From an uncultured Chthonomonadales bacterium (GTDB lineage Bacteria; Armatimonadota; Chthonomonadetes; Chthonomonadales; CAJBBX01), in the NCBI GenBank assembly GCA_938005745.1, contig CALLMM010000035.1:1-46458 (forward strand): DNA of 46,458 nt. Direction: 5' to 3'. Made by a program: the position numbers and the translations under genes. Below are positions 8,571 to 16,801 of the stretch, piece after piece (the stretch's first letter is position 1; the number at the start of each line of letters is the position of its first letter). The notes under the pieces were generated by a model. The model saw only the letters and a program-made list of their open reading frames with translations, did not search any database and was not told the DNA's origin.

Positions 8571-8816
8571 GTGAACTCGAAGATTTCTGCGATCAAAACC
8601 GCTCTGGTCTCGACTGCTCTGACCCTGGTACTTGTCTCGGCAGTAGCCCTGCCGTCCCATAGTGAAGCTCCGATGGTTCCCGCGCCCAAACTGCCTCCGC
8701 CCCCCAGCGCCTCCGTGCAGTCGGACGGAACCATCATCTATCCCGATGGATGCATCCTCTATCCCAACGGCACCTACGTCTATCCGAACGGGGCTACCGG
8801 ACAGATCGGAAATTAA
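8571..8816 (+). CDS. Small secreted protein with YP[DN]G repeats
   Basis: An 81-aa protein of unknown function. It starts at GTG with SD GGGAG six bases upstream. Residues 1-32 form a Sec-type signal peptide (NSKISAIKTAL, then a hydrophobic core VSTALTLVLVSAVAL, and SHSEA before the likely cleavage). The mature part of about 48 residues has a Pro-rich linker (PKLPPPP) and a run of three beta-like repeats: TIIYPDG, CILYPNG, TYVYPNG. The single Cys sits in the second repeat. It is alone between two hairpins, so it is probably expressed by itself. The repeat could be an incipient beta-solenoid or a surface-binding motif; I know of no named family. Confidence 0.72.
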   Translation: MNSKISAIKTALVSTALTLVLVSAVALPSHSEAPMVPAPKLPPPPSASVQSDGTIIYPDGCILYPNGTYVYPNGATGQIGN

Positions 8817-8845
8817 ACCTCTATCGCTATCCTTCCATCCCTGCT

Positions 8846-8882
8846 CGAAGGCTCCGACGCATCGGATGCGCCGGAGCCTTCG
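8846..8882 (+). terminator. Hairpin after the YPNG-repeat gene
   Basis: An 11-bp outer stem (CGAAGGCTCCG / CGGAGCCTTCG) encloses a further short GCA/TGC pairing. The T-run after it is poor, so it is a terminator or mRNA 3'-end stabiliser rather than a textbook intrinsic terminator. Confidence 0.55.
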
Positions 8883-9005
8883 GCTTCAACAAGCGGACGA
8901 ACGAGTTGATCAATCCGCACTCCCTCCTCCATCTACTTTTCAGAAACGTTTAAGAAAAGTAAAAATTTAGAGAGTAACCTGCGCTACTTAATGATAGATA
9001 GGTAG

Positions 9006-9011
9006 TATAAT
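9006..9011 (+). promoter_or_regulatory. -10 box of the lysR-type gene
   Basis: A perfect TATAAT hexamer. The -35 region (GCTACT, 8983-8988) is poor, which suits an activator-dependent or autoregulated promoter. Transcription would begin near 9018, only a few bases before the first ATG at 9021, favouring the GTG at 9048 as the translation start. Confidence 0.5.
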
Positions 9012-9047
9012 CAGAATAACATGCCTCAAGCGCAGGAGTATTATGCT

Positions 9048-9962
9048 GTGTGTGATGATTATAACCTCTATCCGTTAAAAGTCTTCGTAACGGTTGCACG
9101 ACTGCGCAGCGTTACGCTCGCTGCGGCTGAGTTAAAAGTTACACAGCCCGCCGTCTCCGCGCATCTGCGCAGCATCGAGGAGAGGTATGGGGGCAAGCTG
9201 TTCGATCGCTCCTCGCGGGGGATGATTCTGACGCCCCTGGGAGAAACGGTCCTCCATCACACCAAAATACTGCTGGCGGACCTGAAGACCATGCGCTCGG
9301 AGATCGAGATGTCTCAGGGCATCGTCCGAGGGGAGTTCACCGTCGCCGCCTCCAGCACTTCGGGAGCCTATCTGCTGCCCCAGAAACTCCGGGAGTTCAA
9401 AACGCTTCATCCTCAGACGGATCCGATTGTTACCCTCGGAAACAGCAGCGATGTCATGGAAGCGGTGGAAGCCTATCGCGCACATCTCGGAATCTGTGGT
9501 GAGCGTAGCAAACAGGCCTGGATGGATAGCTGCCTGATCGGAACGGATCAGTTAACCCTCTATTGCGCCTCCTCTGACCCGATGGCAAAGGTGGAGCGTA
9601 TCGAGGACCGGCATCTGCTTGGACGAACGCTTTTTGTGCGCGAACCGCGATCAAGCACCCGCAAACACACCGAAGAGATATTGAAGGAGACCGTCTACCG
9701 ATTCCGCCGAACGGTAGAGGTGTCGCATGTAGAGGCGATCAAACAGATGGTGATCGCAGGACTGGGCGTGGCGATCCTCTCCTCGCAGGCGACACGTCTG
9801 GAGTGTGAACAGGGGTTACTTTGCCCCGTGAAGGATCCGCGATTTCGAAAGGTGCGCTCATTCTACTGCATCAAACGCAACGATCGAACTATACATGGTC
9901 CTGGCAGCGTCTTCTGGGACTTCCTCACACACGCGACAAAGAGTGAGACGGAGGCAGGATAG
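9048..9962 (+). CDS. LysR-type transcriptional regulator
   Basis: A 304-aa LysR family regulator. The N-terminal winged helix-turn-helix is clear (KVFVTVARLRSVTLAAAEL, then TQPAVSAHLRSIEE and LFDRSSRGMILTPLG), followed by the linker helix and a two-lobed periplasmic-binding-like effector domain (about residues 90-295). GTG at 9048 is preferred because AGGAG lies nine bases upstream and the N-terminus then has normal LysR length; ATG at 9021 would add nine residues but has no SD. It sits between the YPNG-repeat gene and lhgO. The effector and targets are unknown; LysR regulators often control a divergent neighbour, but none is divergent here. Confidence 0.9.
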   Translation: MCDDYNLYPLKVFVTVARLRSVTLAAAELKVTQPAVSAHLRSIEERYGGKLFDRSSRGMILTPLGETVLHHTKILLADLKTMRSEIEMSQGIVRGEFTVAASSTSGAYLLPQKLREFKTLHPQTDPIVTLGNSSDVMEAVEAYRAHLGICGERSKQAWMDSCLIGTDQLTLYCASSDPMAKVERIEDRHLLGRTLFVREPRSSTRKHTEEILKETVYRFRRTVEVSHVEAIKQMVIAGLGVAILSSQATRLECEQGLLCPVKDPRFRKVRSFYCIKRNDRTIHGPGSVFWDFLTHATKSETEAG

Positions 9963-9975
9963 AGGATACAGGCGG

Positions 9976-11172
9976 TTAATCGGTTCGAACCGCCGCGCGT
10001 CGCGCTACATATCTCCCGATCTCCAGAGAGGCGGTCGCTGCCGGTGAGGGCGCATTCAGCAGATGCAGCGATCGTCTCCCCTCCACTATCAGGAAATCCT
10101 CTTCCAATGAGCCGTCCGGACGGATCGCCTGCGCGCGCACGCCAGGTTCCGATGGAAGCAGATCCTCCTCCTCCACCTCCGGGATCAATCGCTGCAGGCT
10201 CTTCACAAAGAGAGACTTGCTCCAGGAGCGAGCCATCTCCCGCGCGCCTGCCAACCAGTGTTTTGATCCCAGTCTCCAGAACCCGGCAAACGTCAGAACC
10301 TCTGCCAGATCATGGGGATCAAACGCCATTTTTGTGTATCCTTCACGCTTCATGCTGAGAACCGCATTCGGTCCGGCATGAACCTCTCCCGTGATCATGC
10401 GGGTAAAGTGGATTCCCAGAAACGGAAAGGCAGGGTCTGGAACCGGATAGATCAGGTTGCGCACCAGATGCCGTCTCTCCGGAACGAGCGTGTAGTACTC
10501 TCCCCGAAACGGGACGATCCGCACAGGCGGCTCCTGTCCGGTCATTCGCAAGATACGGTCGCTGTGCAGTCCGCCGCAGTTGATCAGGTAGTCGGTCCCA
10601 AAGACGCCCTGCGTGGTGACAACCTCTAACCGATCGGACATCCCCCGGATCTCCACCGCGCAGGCATCGAGCGACAGGACGGCTCCCCCCTCCTGCGCGA
10701 TCTTCGCCAGCCGTTGGCAGACCTGACGGTAGTCCACGATCCCGGTACTGGCGACATGAAGGGCGCGGATCCCCCGCAGATGCGGTTCGGTCTCCCGAGC
10801 TTCCTCGATAGACAGAATCCGCACCTCTAGCCCGTTGGCTGCTCCCCGCTCATTGAGCCTCTGCAGCCCGGCAAGCTCCGACTCCTCGGTCGCGACGATC
10901 ACCTTGCCGCACACTTCATGCGCAATGCCATGCTCCCGGCAAAACGCGACCATGCTTCGGCTGCCCTCGCTCGCCATCTGCGCCTTCAGACTGCCGGGAC
11001 GGTAGTAGATGCCGGAGTGTATGACCCCGCTGTTTCTGCCGGTCTGGTGTTTCGCCCATCCTGCCTCTTTCTCCAGAAGGGCGATACGCGCTCCGGGCTT
11101 CTCCCGGAGCAGAGCCGTGCACGTGGCGAGTCCGACGATCCCGCCTCCGATAATCAGGTAGTCGTAGCGCAT
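9976..11172 (-). CDS. lhgO: L-2-hydroxyglutarate oxidase/dehydrogenase LhgO
   Basis: A 398-aa FAD-dependent DAO-family oxidoreductase that oxidises L-2-hydroxyglutarate to 2-oxoglutarate. The Rossmann dinucleotide motif YLIIGGGIVGLATC is at the N-terminus. The family phrases KHQTGRNSGVIHSGIYY, STGIVDYRQV and LINCGGLHSDR, and the C-terminal SPAATASLEIG, match LhgO closely. The ATG at 11172 has GGAGGA about nine bases upstream; a longer in-frame ORF reaching 11400 runs into the divergent dehydratase gene and is rejected. It overlaps nothing and reads towards the lysR gene (convergent). The product feeds the TCA cycle. Confidence 0.92.
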   Translation of the reverse strand: MRYDYLIIGGGIVGLATCTALLREKPGARIALLEKEAGWAKHQTGRNSGVIHSGIYYRPGSLKAQMASEGSRSMVAFCREHGIAHEVCGKVIVATEESELAGLQRLNERGAANGLEVRILSIEEARETEPHLRGIRALHVASTGIVDYRQVCQRLAKIAQEGGAVLSLDACAVEIRGMSDRLEVVTTQGVFGTDYLINCGGLHSDRILRMTGQEPPVRIVPFRGEYYTLVPERRHLVRNLIYPVPDPAFPFLGIHFTRMITGEVHAGPNAVLSMKREGYTKMAFDPHDLAEVLTFAGFWRLGSKHWLAGAREMARSWSKSLFVKSLQRLIPEVEEEDLLPSEPGVRAQAIRPDGSLEEDFLIVEGRRSLHLLNAPSPAATASLEIGRYVARRAAVRTD

Positions 11173-11248
11173 CCGCTGAGTTCCTCCGCATAGAGCGTTC
11201 ATCTGGTACAATGTCTGTAAAACCGGTGTGCCGGAAAGGAAGGTCGCC

Positions 11249-12193
11249 ATGACGTCACTGACCGCGATTCCCCTGTCGGTTGCCCACTTGAAGACGATCC
11301 TGCGCCCGACCACCCTGATCGCCTCTCCCCGACTGCAGGCGCGGCTCGGCGCGGAGGTCACGCTGGCATCCGAGACTTTCCAGTACACCGGCAGCTTCAA
11401 GTTTCGCGCCGCCTATCATGTCGCCGCGACCGTTCCTCACACTCTGATCATCACCGCCTCTTCCGGTAATTACGGTCAGGCGCTGGCATATGCCTGCCAG
11501 TTGCTTGGGAAAAAGTGCCTGGTCGTCATGCCGGAGACATCCTCTCCGGTCAAGATCGAGGCGGTGCGTGAATATGGTGGGATCGTTGACCTGATAGACG
11601 TAGACCGGATCGGTCGCCAGCAGCGCGTGGAGCAGTTAGCGCAGGAACACCCGGAAGCCTATCTCTCCAGCGCATATGACGACCCGATGGTGATTGCCGG
11701 AAACGCCAGCCTGGGCCTGGAACTGGCAGCTGTGGGGATGGTCTGGGATGCGGTTATCGCCCCGGTAGGGGGAGGCGGGTTGACCGCCGGACTGATCACC
11801 GGTCTCTGTTTTGCCGGCTGCCCGACGCCCGTGTTCGGCGCGGAGCCGCTGCTGGCAAACGATGCGGCGCGATCACTGCGAGAGGGCGTTCTGGTAAAAA
11901 ATGAGAGAGAGCCGCAGACGATCGCCGACGGAACCCGCACCCTCAGCCTGGGACAGCACAACTGGGGGATCCTCAAGACCGGCATCAGGGGCATACTGGA
12001 GGTCTCGGAAGAGGCGATTCGAGAGGCGGTACGGCTCCTCTTTCTGCTGGCAAATCTCAAGACGGAGCCGACCGGAGCGTTAAGCGTGGCGGCGCTGCTG
12101 CAGGAGCCGGAACGTTTTCGAGGACAGCGAGTCTGCTGCGTTATCAGCGGGGGCAACGTTGCGCCTGATCTGTACCGTCAACTGCTGGCATAG
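11249..12193 (+). CDS. Threonine/serine dehydratase-like PLP enzyme
   Basis: A 314-aa fold-type II PLP enzyme. The Schiff-base lysine is in YTGSFKFRAA (K51), the substrate loop is ASSGNYGQALAY, and the phosphate-binding glycine loop is VGGGGLTAG. It has no C-terminal ACT domain, so it resembles the catabolic dehydratase or serine racemase branch rather than feedback-controlled IlvA. Likely substrates are threonine, serine or a 3-hydroxy amino acid such as hydroxyaspartate. The ATG at 11249 follows GGAAGG at six bases. It is divergent from lhgO with a 76-bp gap containing a TACAAT box. Confidence 0.88.
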   Translation: MTSLTAIPLSVAHLKTILRPTTLIASPRLQARLGAEVTLASETFQYTGSFKFRAAYHVAATVPHTLIITASSGNYGQALAYACQLLGKKCLVVMPETSSPVKIEAVREYGGIVDLIDVDRIGRQQRVEQLAQEHPEAYLSSAYDDPMVIAGNASLGLELAAVGMVWDAVIAPVGGGGLTAGLITGLCFAGCPTPVFGAEPLLANDAARSLREGVLVKNEREPQTIADGTRTLSLGQHNWGILKTGIRGILEVSEEAIREAVRLLFLLANLKTEPTGALSVAALLQEPERFRGQRVCCVISGGNVAPDLYRQLLA

Positions 12194-12206
12194 TCCTGCA
12201 GGGGAG

Positions 12207-12237
12207 CCTGAGCGGCTCCTGTCCGAAACCGCTCAGG
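12207..12237. terminator. Hairpin between convergent dehydratase and mscL genes
   Basis: A 9-bp perfect stem CCTGAGCGG / CCGCTCAGG with a 13-nt loop lies between two convergent genes. It lacks a strong T-run in either direction; a weak or bidirectional terminator is the likeliest reading. Confidence 0.45.
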
Positions 12238-12257
12238 TGATAAGATCAGAGACGAAC

Positions 12258-12680
12258 CTACGAACGGCTCTTCAACAGGTCACGGATCTCCGCCAGTATC
12301 TTCTCCTCGTTGGACGGTTCCGGAGGAGCGGCAGGTGCAACAGCCTCCTCTCGCCGCAGACGATTCATCGCCTTTACCACCATAAACAGGACAAAGGCGA
12401 TAATCAGAAAGTTGATGATCGTGTTGATGAAGAGACCGTAGTTGATCGTTGCAGCTCCCGCCTCCTGCGCCGCTTTCAAAGTCGCCGCCGGCTTCTCGGT
12501 TGTCAGGTTGATGAACAGGTTTGAAAACTCCATGCGCCCCAAAATGAGTCCCAGCGGGGGCATGATGACATCCTTCACCAGCGAGTCCACGATCTTCCCG
12601 AACGCCGTCCCGATGATAACACCTATCGCCAGGTCTACGACGTTCCCCTTCATGGCGAACTCTTTGAACTCTTTGAGCAT
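12258..12680 (-). CDS. mscL: Large-conductance mechanosensitive channel MscL
   Basis: A 140-aa inner-membrane channel that opens under membrane tension and releases solutes on osmotic downshock. The hallmark N-terminus [22 protein letters not shown] is followed by [17 protein letters not shown]. The first transmembrane helix is at about 14-45, a periplasmic loop follows, the second helix is at about 78-103 ([18 protein letters not shown]), and the C-terminal amphipathic helix reads [12 protein letters not shown]. Length is normal for the family. SD AAGGAG lies a few bases upstream of the ATG. It stands alone on the minus strand. Confidence 0.97.
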   Translation of the reverse strand: MLKEFKEFAMKGNVVDLAIGVIIGTAFGKIVDSLVKDVIMPPLGLILGRMEFSNLFINLTTEKPAATLKAAQEAGAATINYGLFINTIINFLIIAFVLFMVVKAMNRLRREEAVAPAAPPEPSNEEKILAEIRDLLKSRS

Positions 12681-12772
12681 CTACTCTCTCCTTTCCGCAA
12701 AGCGTGAAAATCGGATCCATTATGCGGCACTATCACGCGGGAAGCCTTCCGAATGCATGCGCGCTTTCTCAC

Positions 12773-13494
12773 TTAAAACTTCGTGCTTATGCCAATCAAC
12801 ACCTTGCTGGTGCTGCGTTTTGTGTCCTGCGCGGGGGTGGCGTCGTAGTCTAGAATGATGGTCGCGTTCACAGACCATTTCGAGGAGATCTCCTGCTCAA
12901 GGACGAACTGTGCAAGCAGATAGTAGTCGTTGAGATCTGACAGGCGCGGGTAGTAGGTCAGGTCATGCCGCAGACTGGCTCCCTGCCAGAGTTTTCTGTC
13001 GAGGAAATAGGCGAGCTGCGCGTTCAGATCGCTTCGGCTCCGGCGTTGGAAAACTCCTCCTGCAGCCAGGAGAGACCGCCCTCCAAACGCACATTGAAAC
13101 CGGTCTGTTTGATCCACTCATAGCCGACTCCAGCTCCGAGAATGGTTCGCAGATCCAGGTTCTGAATTCTATCCTGCCGAAGCCTTCCGTTCACATACCC
13201 ATAGACGCGGTTCTGGCGACCGAAATTATAATCGCCGTTCACAAACCAGGTCTCGGTGTTGGTTACACCGGACTGACGGGAGAAGAGATACCCGGCTCCC
13301 AGCAGAATGCGCGTAGATCTCGTCTCATTCCTTGCGCCAGCCAGAAGGTCGAAGCTGTCCGTGTTGCGATTCGACCGAACAAACGAGAGTCCCAGCGTGG
13401 CGCTTCCCTCCCATCGTCCCGTCTCCTGCTCCTGCGCCAGAGCCGGAGAGATCATCAGGACGCAAGCGAACAACAGAAAGACACGGGCTATCAT
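12773..13494 (-). pseudogene. DUF481-like outer-membrane protein, frameshifted
   Basis: The first part (13494-13024) starts with a signal peptide (MIARVFLLFACVLMISPALA) and continues as a DUF481/YdiY-like beta barrel (alternating strands such as STRILLGAGYLFSR, NRVYGYVNGRLRQDR). It stops in the phrase SNAGAEAI. The barrel continues in another frame from about 13030 (DLNAQLAYFLDRKLW) to a proper outer-membrane C-terminus GISTKF ending in Phe. A one-base loss, or two-base gain, near 13025-13060 restores one reading frame of about 240 aa. I see no classical slippery heptamer, so it is a real mutation or a sequence error rather than programmed frameshifting. It is divergent from the beta-helix protein. 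Confidence 0.75.
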
Positions 13495-13522
13495 GTACGG
13501 GCTGCCTCCTTTTCATATCTGT

Positions 13523-15331
13523 ATGTCTCAGAGAGCGCATGTGACTGTTATTTCTGCCTGCCTCTCAAATATCCTATCTCGAACAAAACGTTGCTGTCTG
13601 TCCGGTATCGCTCTGCTTGCCATTTCACGCTCTATCACAGCAGCCTGCGCCAGCGAGGTATCCGCCCATGACTTTGGCGCGAAGGGCGACGGCATTAGCG
13701 ATGACGGACCAGCCATCCAGCGCGCCGTAAAAGCTCTGTCGCAGGTGAAGCCGCCCTGCACACTGAAGTTCGAAAGAGGGAAAGTCTATCGCATCAGAAC
13801 GGCGGAAGACACATGGCTGATCCGCCTGAGCGGATTAAGAGAGGTTACCATAGAGGGGAACGGCTCCACGTTTCTTCTGGATCCGAAAACGCGGTTTCTG
13901 CATATGACGGGCTGCGCGAAGGCGGTGGTACGAGGGCTTTCCGTGGATTTTGACCCGCTTCCCTTCGTAGATGGTGTGGTTGTCGCCGCCGACCCTGTCA
14001 GGCGATCCATAGACGTCCGGATCTATGATGACTACTCGATGCCGCCGCTCGGCGGTCCTACCGGAGTCCGAGAACAAGCATACTTCGCCATGCTCTGGCA
14101 TCCGGGTCCCCACCGCCTCATCGGTGAGCACTACTTTCTCCGCGACACGCAGGAAGCCTATCCGGGAAGCGTCCGGGAGCGGATTATCCGCGCTTTTGCC
14201 GCGCCGGAAACGTCAAGATTTGCCGGTATCCGCCCCGGCGTTACGCAGATCAGCCTGCCGGTTCGCGGTATCGCGCACAGGATGGAGGGACATGGAGCCA
14301 GCCCGGTCTTTGTGATTGAGGAGAACGCCGATGTCGCCTGCTACGACATCGAGATCTGGTCTTCGCCGCTGTTTGCGGTGAAAGTGGCGAGAAATCGGGG
14401 AGCTTGCACCTTTCGACGCTTCCATATTCGCCCGAAACCGGGAACGAGACGCCTCACCTCCTCCTGGCGGGACGGGTTTCATGTCAAGGGCAACTATGCC
14501 CGCCTGCTCTGGGAAGAGTGTCATCTGGAGGGGATGAACGACGACTCCTTCAACACGGCAACCCACTCCTCGCGGGTCATCGAGGCGGTCTCCGCCTCTT
14601 CGATTCGGGTTCGGCAGATCTTTCCGCTGGGATTTGTGCCTTTTCAGAAGGGAGATCGGCTAGGAGCCTACGATGTGAGCGGGAGGAGACGGCTAGGAGC
14701 CGTCCGTGTCGTCCGCGTGGAGCCGGAGGAGCCGGTCAACCGGACGGATCCGGACCGTCCCGCGCCCCCTCTTAAGATCACCTTCTCGCCTGCCCTGCCT
14801 GAGATTGAGGCAGGCGATCTGGTCTGGAACGAAAGCAGCGCGAACCCGAACACAACCATCCGCCGCTGCAAGATCATGAACAGCTGCCGATTTCAATCGC
14901 CGGTCCGGGTGGAGGATTGCGAAATCACGGCGTTCTGCTGGTTCTATGGCGACGACCTGGAAGGACCTCTCCCGCAGCGGGTTGTTATCAAGAACAGCCG
15001 TTTCCGGCTCGGCAGAGGCAACCCGGAGATGGTGATCAGCTTCCACTCTCTCATCTCCGGCGCAGATGGAAAGATCGCCGTGCCCACCGAACCGGTGATA
15101 CGCGATGTCGTTCTGGAGAACAACACACTGGATGGCCGGCTGGACATCCGATACGTTTCAAACCTCCGTCTGATCAAAAATCGCCTTCTTCCGCCAGGAG
15201 GAGAGATCGCCATTCGCCAGAGTCGAAACATCGTGATGCGAGACAACCGGCTGGGAGAAGACCTGTTGAACAAGCTTGAGATGCTGACGATAGAGGATGA
15301 ACCGACCAGAAGAGCGATCTCCATCCGATAA
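13523..15331 (+). CDS. Secreted right-handed beta-helix protein, GH110/pectate-lyase-like
   Basis: A protein of about 602 aa. The phrase HDFGAKGDGISDDGPAIQRA is the typical start of Pectate_lyase_3/GH28/GH110 beta-helix domains, and many later segments show helix-rung spacing (VVIKNSRF, VVLENNTL, LRLIKNRL, IVMRDNRL). RDGFHVKGN followed by GMNDDSFN resembles the acidic catalytic region of GH110 alpha-galactosidases, with paired Asp residues. The N-terminus has a signal-peptide-like stretch (CLSGIALLAISRS to AACAS). The start is uncertain: ATG 13493, ATG 13523 or GTG 13541 are all in frame and none has a strong SD. It probably acts on a galactose- or uronate-containing polysaccharide outside the cytoplasm. 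Confidence 0.75.
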   Translation: MSQRAHVTVISACLSNILSRTKRCCLSGIALLAISRSITAACASEVSAHDFGAKGDGISDDGPAIQRAVKALSQVKPPCTLKFERGKVYRIRTAEDTWLIRLSGLREVTIEGNGSTFLLDPKTRFLHMTGCAKAVVRGLSVDFDPLPFVDGVVVAADPVRRSIDVRIYDDYSMPPLGGPTGVREQAYFAMLWHPGPHRLIGEHYFLRDTQEAYPGSVRERIIRAFAAPETSRFAGIRPGVTQISLPVRGIAHRMEGHGASPVFVIEENADVACYDIEIWSSPLFAVKVARNRGACTFRRFHIRPKPGTRRLTSSWRDGFHVKGNYARLLWEECHLEGMNDDSFNTATHSSRVIEAVSASSIRVRQIFPLGFVPFQKGDRLGAYDVSGRRRLGAVRVVRVEPEEPVNRTDPDRPAPPLKITFSPALPEIEAGDLVWNESSANPNTTIRRCKIMNSCRFQSPVRVEDCEITAFCWFYGDDLEGPLPQRVVIKNSRFRLGRGNPEMVISFHSLISGADGKIAVPTEPVIRDVVLENNTLDGRLDIRYVSNLRLIKNRLLPPGGEIAIRQSRNIVMRDNRLGEDLLNKLEMLTIEDEPTRRAISIR

Positions 15332-15444
15332 GACGATCGGAGGGACCCGGAAGCCCGGTGAGGCTCTTCCGAGTCTGCGACAGGCTATCGCCTCGCGCCA
15401 GACTTCCTCTGATGCTCTCTGATGAGAGGGGCAGAAAAGCATGA

Positions 15445-15464
15445 TGCGCTCTTTCGGGAGCGCA
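15445..15464 (-). terminator. Probable terminator of the tRNA-Val transcript
   Basis: A 7-bp stem (TGCGCTC / GAGCGCA) lies about 45 nt past the tRNA 3' end on the minus strand and is followed by ATCATGCTTTTC. The rest of 15332-15509 has no gene that I can support. Confidence 0.5.
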
Positions 15465-15509
15465 AAAGGTCACTTCATTCAGAAAAGCTGCTGTACGAAC
15501 GAAGGAGTA

Positions 15510-15581
15510 TGGGCGATACTGGATTCGAACCAGTGACCTCCTCGGTGTGAACGAGGCGCTCTACCACTGAGCCAACCGCCC
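15510..15581 (-). tRNA. tRNA-Val (anticodon CAC)
   Basis: The minus strand folds as a complete cloverleaf: acceptor GGGCGGT/ATCGCCC, D arm GCTC/GAGC, anticodon stem CCTCG/CGAGG with loop TTCACAC (anticodon CAC, reading GUG), T arm ACTGG/CCAGT with loop TTCGAAT, and discriminator A. The 3' CCA is not encoded, so it must be added by the CCA-adding enzyme. Confidence 0.95.
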
Positions 15582-15592
15582 GGATTATGCCA

Positions 15593-15621
15593 TTTATACC
15601 ACAAGCCGCCTGAAAAAGCAA
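15593..15621 (-). promoter_or_regulatory. tRNA-Val promoter
   Basis: On the minus strand, TTGCTT (-35, 15616-15621), a 17-bp spacer and TATAAA (-10, 15593-15598) preceded by TGG, an extended -10. It starts transcription just upstream of the tRNA, in the gap after ychF. Confidence 0.75.
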
Positions 15622-15657
15622 GCGTAATTTGTACGCGAGCCGGAAGGAACGGAGTGA

Positions 15658-16755
15658 CTAACCTTTCGAGTTTCGGATATGAACGATGTCGCCGTCTTTC
15701 ACGACATACTCTTTCCCCTCCAGACGCATCTTGCCGGCATGCCGGGCTTCATCCCATCCGCCGGCTGCCTGAAAGTCCTCGAAGGGAATCACCTCTGCAC
15801 GGATAAAGGTGCGCGCGATCTCGGTGTGTATCTTTTCGGCGGCACCCAGCGCATTCGTCCCTCTGCGGATCGTCCAGGCGCGCACCTCGTCGCTGCCAAC
15901 CGTAAAGAAGCTGATATATCCCAGCGCGTCGTATGCGGCGCGGATCAAACGGTCGCGGGCGGGTTCCGAGATACCCATCGCCTGTAAAAACTCCCGCTCC
16001 TCCTCCGGCTCCATCTCGGAGCACTCCATCTCGACCTTTGCACACAGTTCGATCAGAGGCAGGTGGTTCTCGACTGCATAGGCGCGAAGCCCCTGCGTCT
16101 CCGCAGAGCCTCCCGCCAGATCGTCCTCCCCGATATTGGCGACCAGGATCAGCGGCTTTCCGCTGACGAAGGCAAAGCTGCGAACCGATTTCTCCTCATC
16201 TGCCGTCAGCTCCAGCGTCCGCACCGGTTTCAGCGCCTCCAGATGGGCGCGGATCTTCTCCAGCGTCTGCTGTTCCACCGCCTCCGAGGAGGTCATGCGC
16301 TTCATCAACCGGTTCTTCTCCAGACGATCCAGGCGGGTCTCTATCACCGCCAGGTCTGCCAGCAGAAGCTCCTCATTCACCTTCACGGCATCCCGGCAGG
16401 GATCTATGCCGCCGGGAGGCTCTGGAAGCACAGGGGATCGAAAGGCGCGCAGCACCAGCGCAAGCGCATCCATATTGCGAACGCCGCTGAAGAAGTCCGT
16501 TCCAAACTTCTCCCGCTTCTCCTCGATCTCAATACGCGCTCCGCCGTCCGACACCTCCAGCGTTGCCGGAGTTGCCTTTTTCGGATTGCAAACCTGAACG
16601 GCAAAATCGAAACGCGCGTCCGGCACGACCACCGATCCCAGGTTCAGCTCCTCTTTATGCGATCCGTAGGCGTGCGTCGCCGCATGTGAGCGGGTCAGCG
16701 CATTAAAAAGCGAGGTCTTCCCGACTTCCGGCAAGCCAATAATTCCTACTTTCAT
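15658..16755 (-). CDS. ychF: Ribosome-binding ATPase/GTPase YchF
   Basis: A 365-aa OBG-type P-loop NTPase. The P-loop reads GLPEVGKTS at residues 7-15 (most relatives have PNVGKS). ANIGE near 205 sits where canonical GTPases have NKxD, which is typical of YchF and explains its ATP preference. A coiled-coil insertion lies at about 125-170 and the C-terminal TGS domain at about 280-363 (SFFTVGSDEVRAWTIRRG to KEYVVKDGDIVHIRN). In other bacteria it binds the ribosome and affects stress responses. SD GGAG lies eight bases before the ATG. It is the last protein gene of the tatC-helicase-membrane protein-ychF series. Confidence 0.96.
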   Translation of the reverse strand: MKVGIIGLPEVGKTSLFNALTRSHAATHAYGSHKEELNLGSVVVPDARFDFAVQVCNPKKATPATLEVSDGGARIEIEEKREKFGTDFFSGVRNMDALALVLRAFRSPVLPEPPGGIDPCRDAVKVNEELLLADLAVIETRLDRLEKNRLMKRMTSSEAVEQQTLEKIRAHLEALKPVRTLELTADEEKSVRSFAFVSGKPLILVANIGEDDLAGGSAETQGLRAYAVENHLPLIELCAKVEMECSEMEPEEEREFLQAMGISEPARDRLIRAAYDALGYISFFTVGSDEVRAWTIRRGTNALGAAEKIHTEIARTFIRAEVIPFEDFQAAGGWDEARHAGKMRLEGKEYVVKDGDIVHIRNSKG

Positions 16756-16801
16756 CCCCTGATCTCCGAGCCTCCTCTTTCACTGGCAGGAGTGGCTGCC
16801 G

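Noticed and set aside
11173..11400. N-terminal extension of LhgO
   Set aside because: It overlaps the start of the divergent dehydratase gene, has no family similarity and ends at a good SD plus ATG at 11172.
13307..13522. In-frame upstream extension of the beta-helix ORF
   Set aside because: It runs antisense across the start of the DUF481 gene, would bury the signal peptide in the protein interior, and has no SD.
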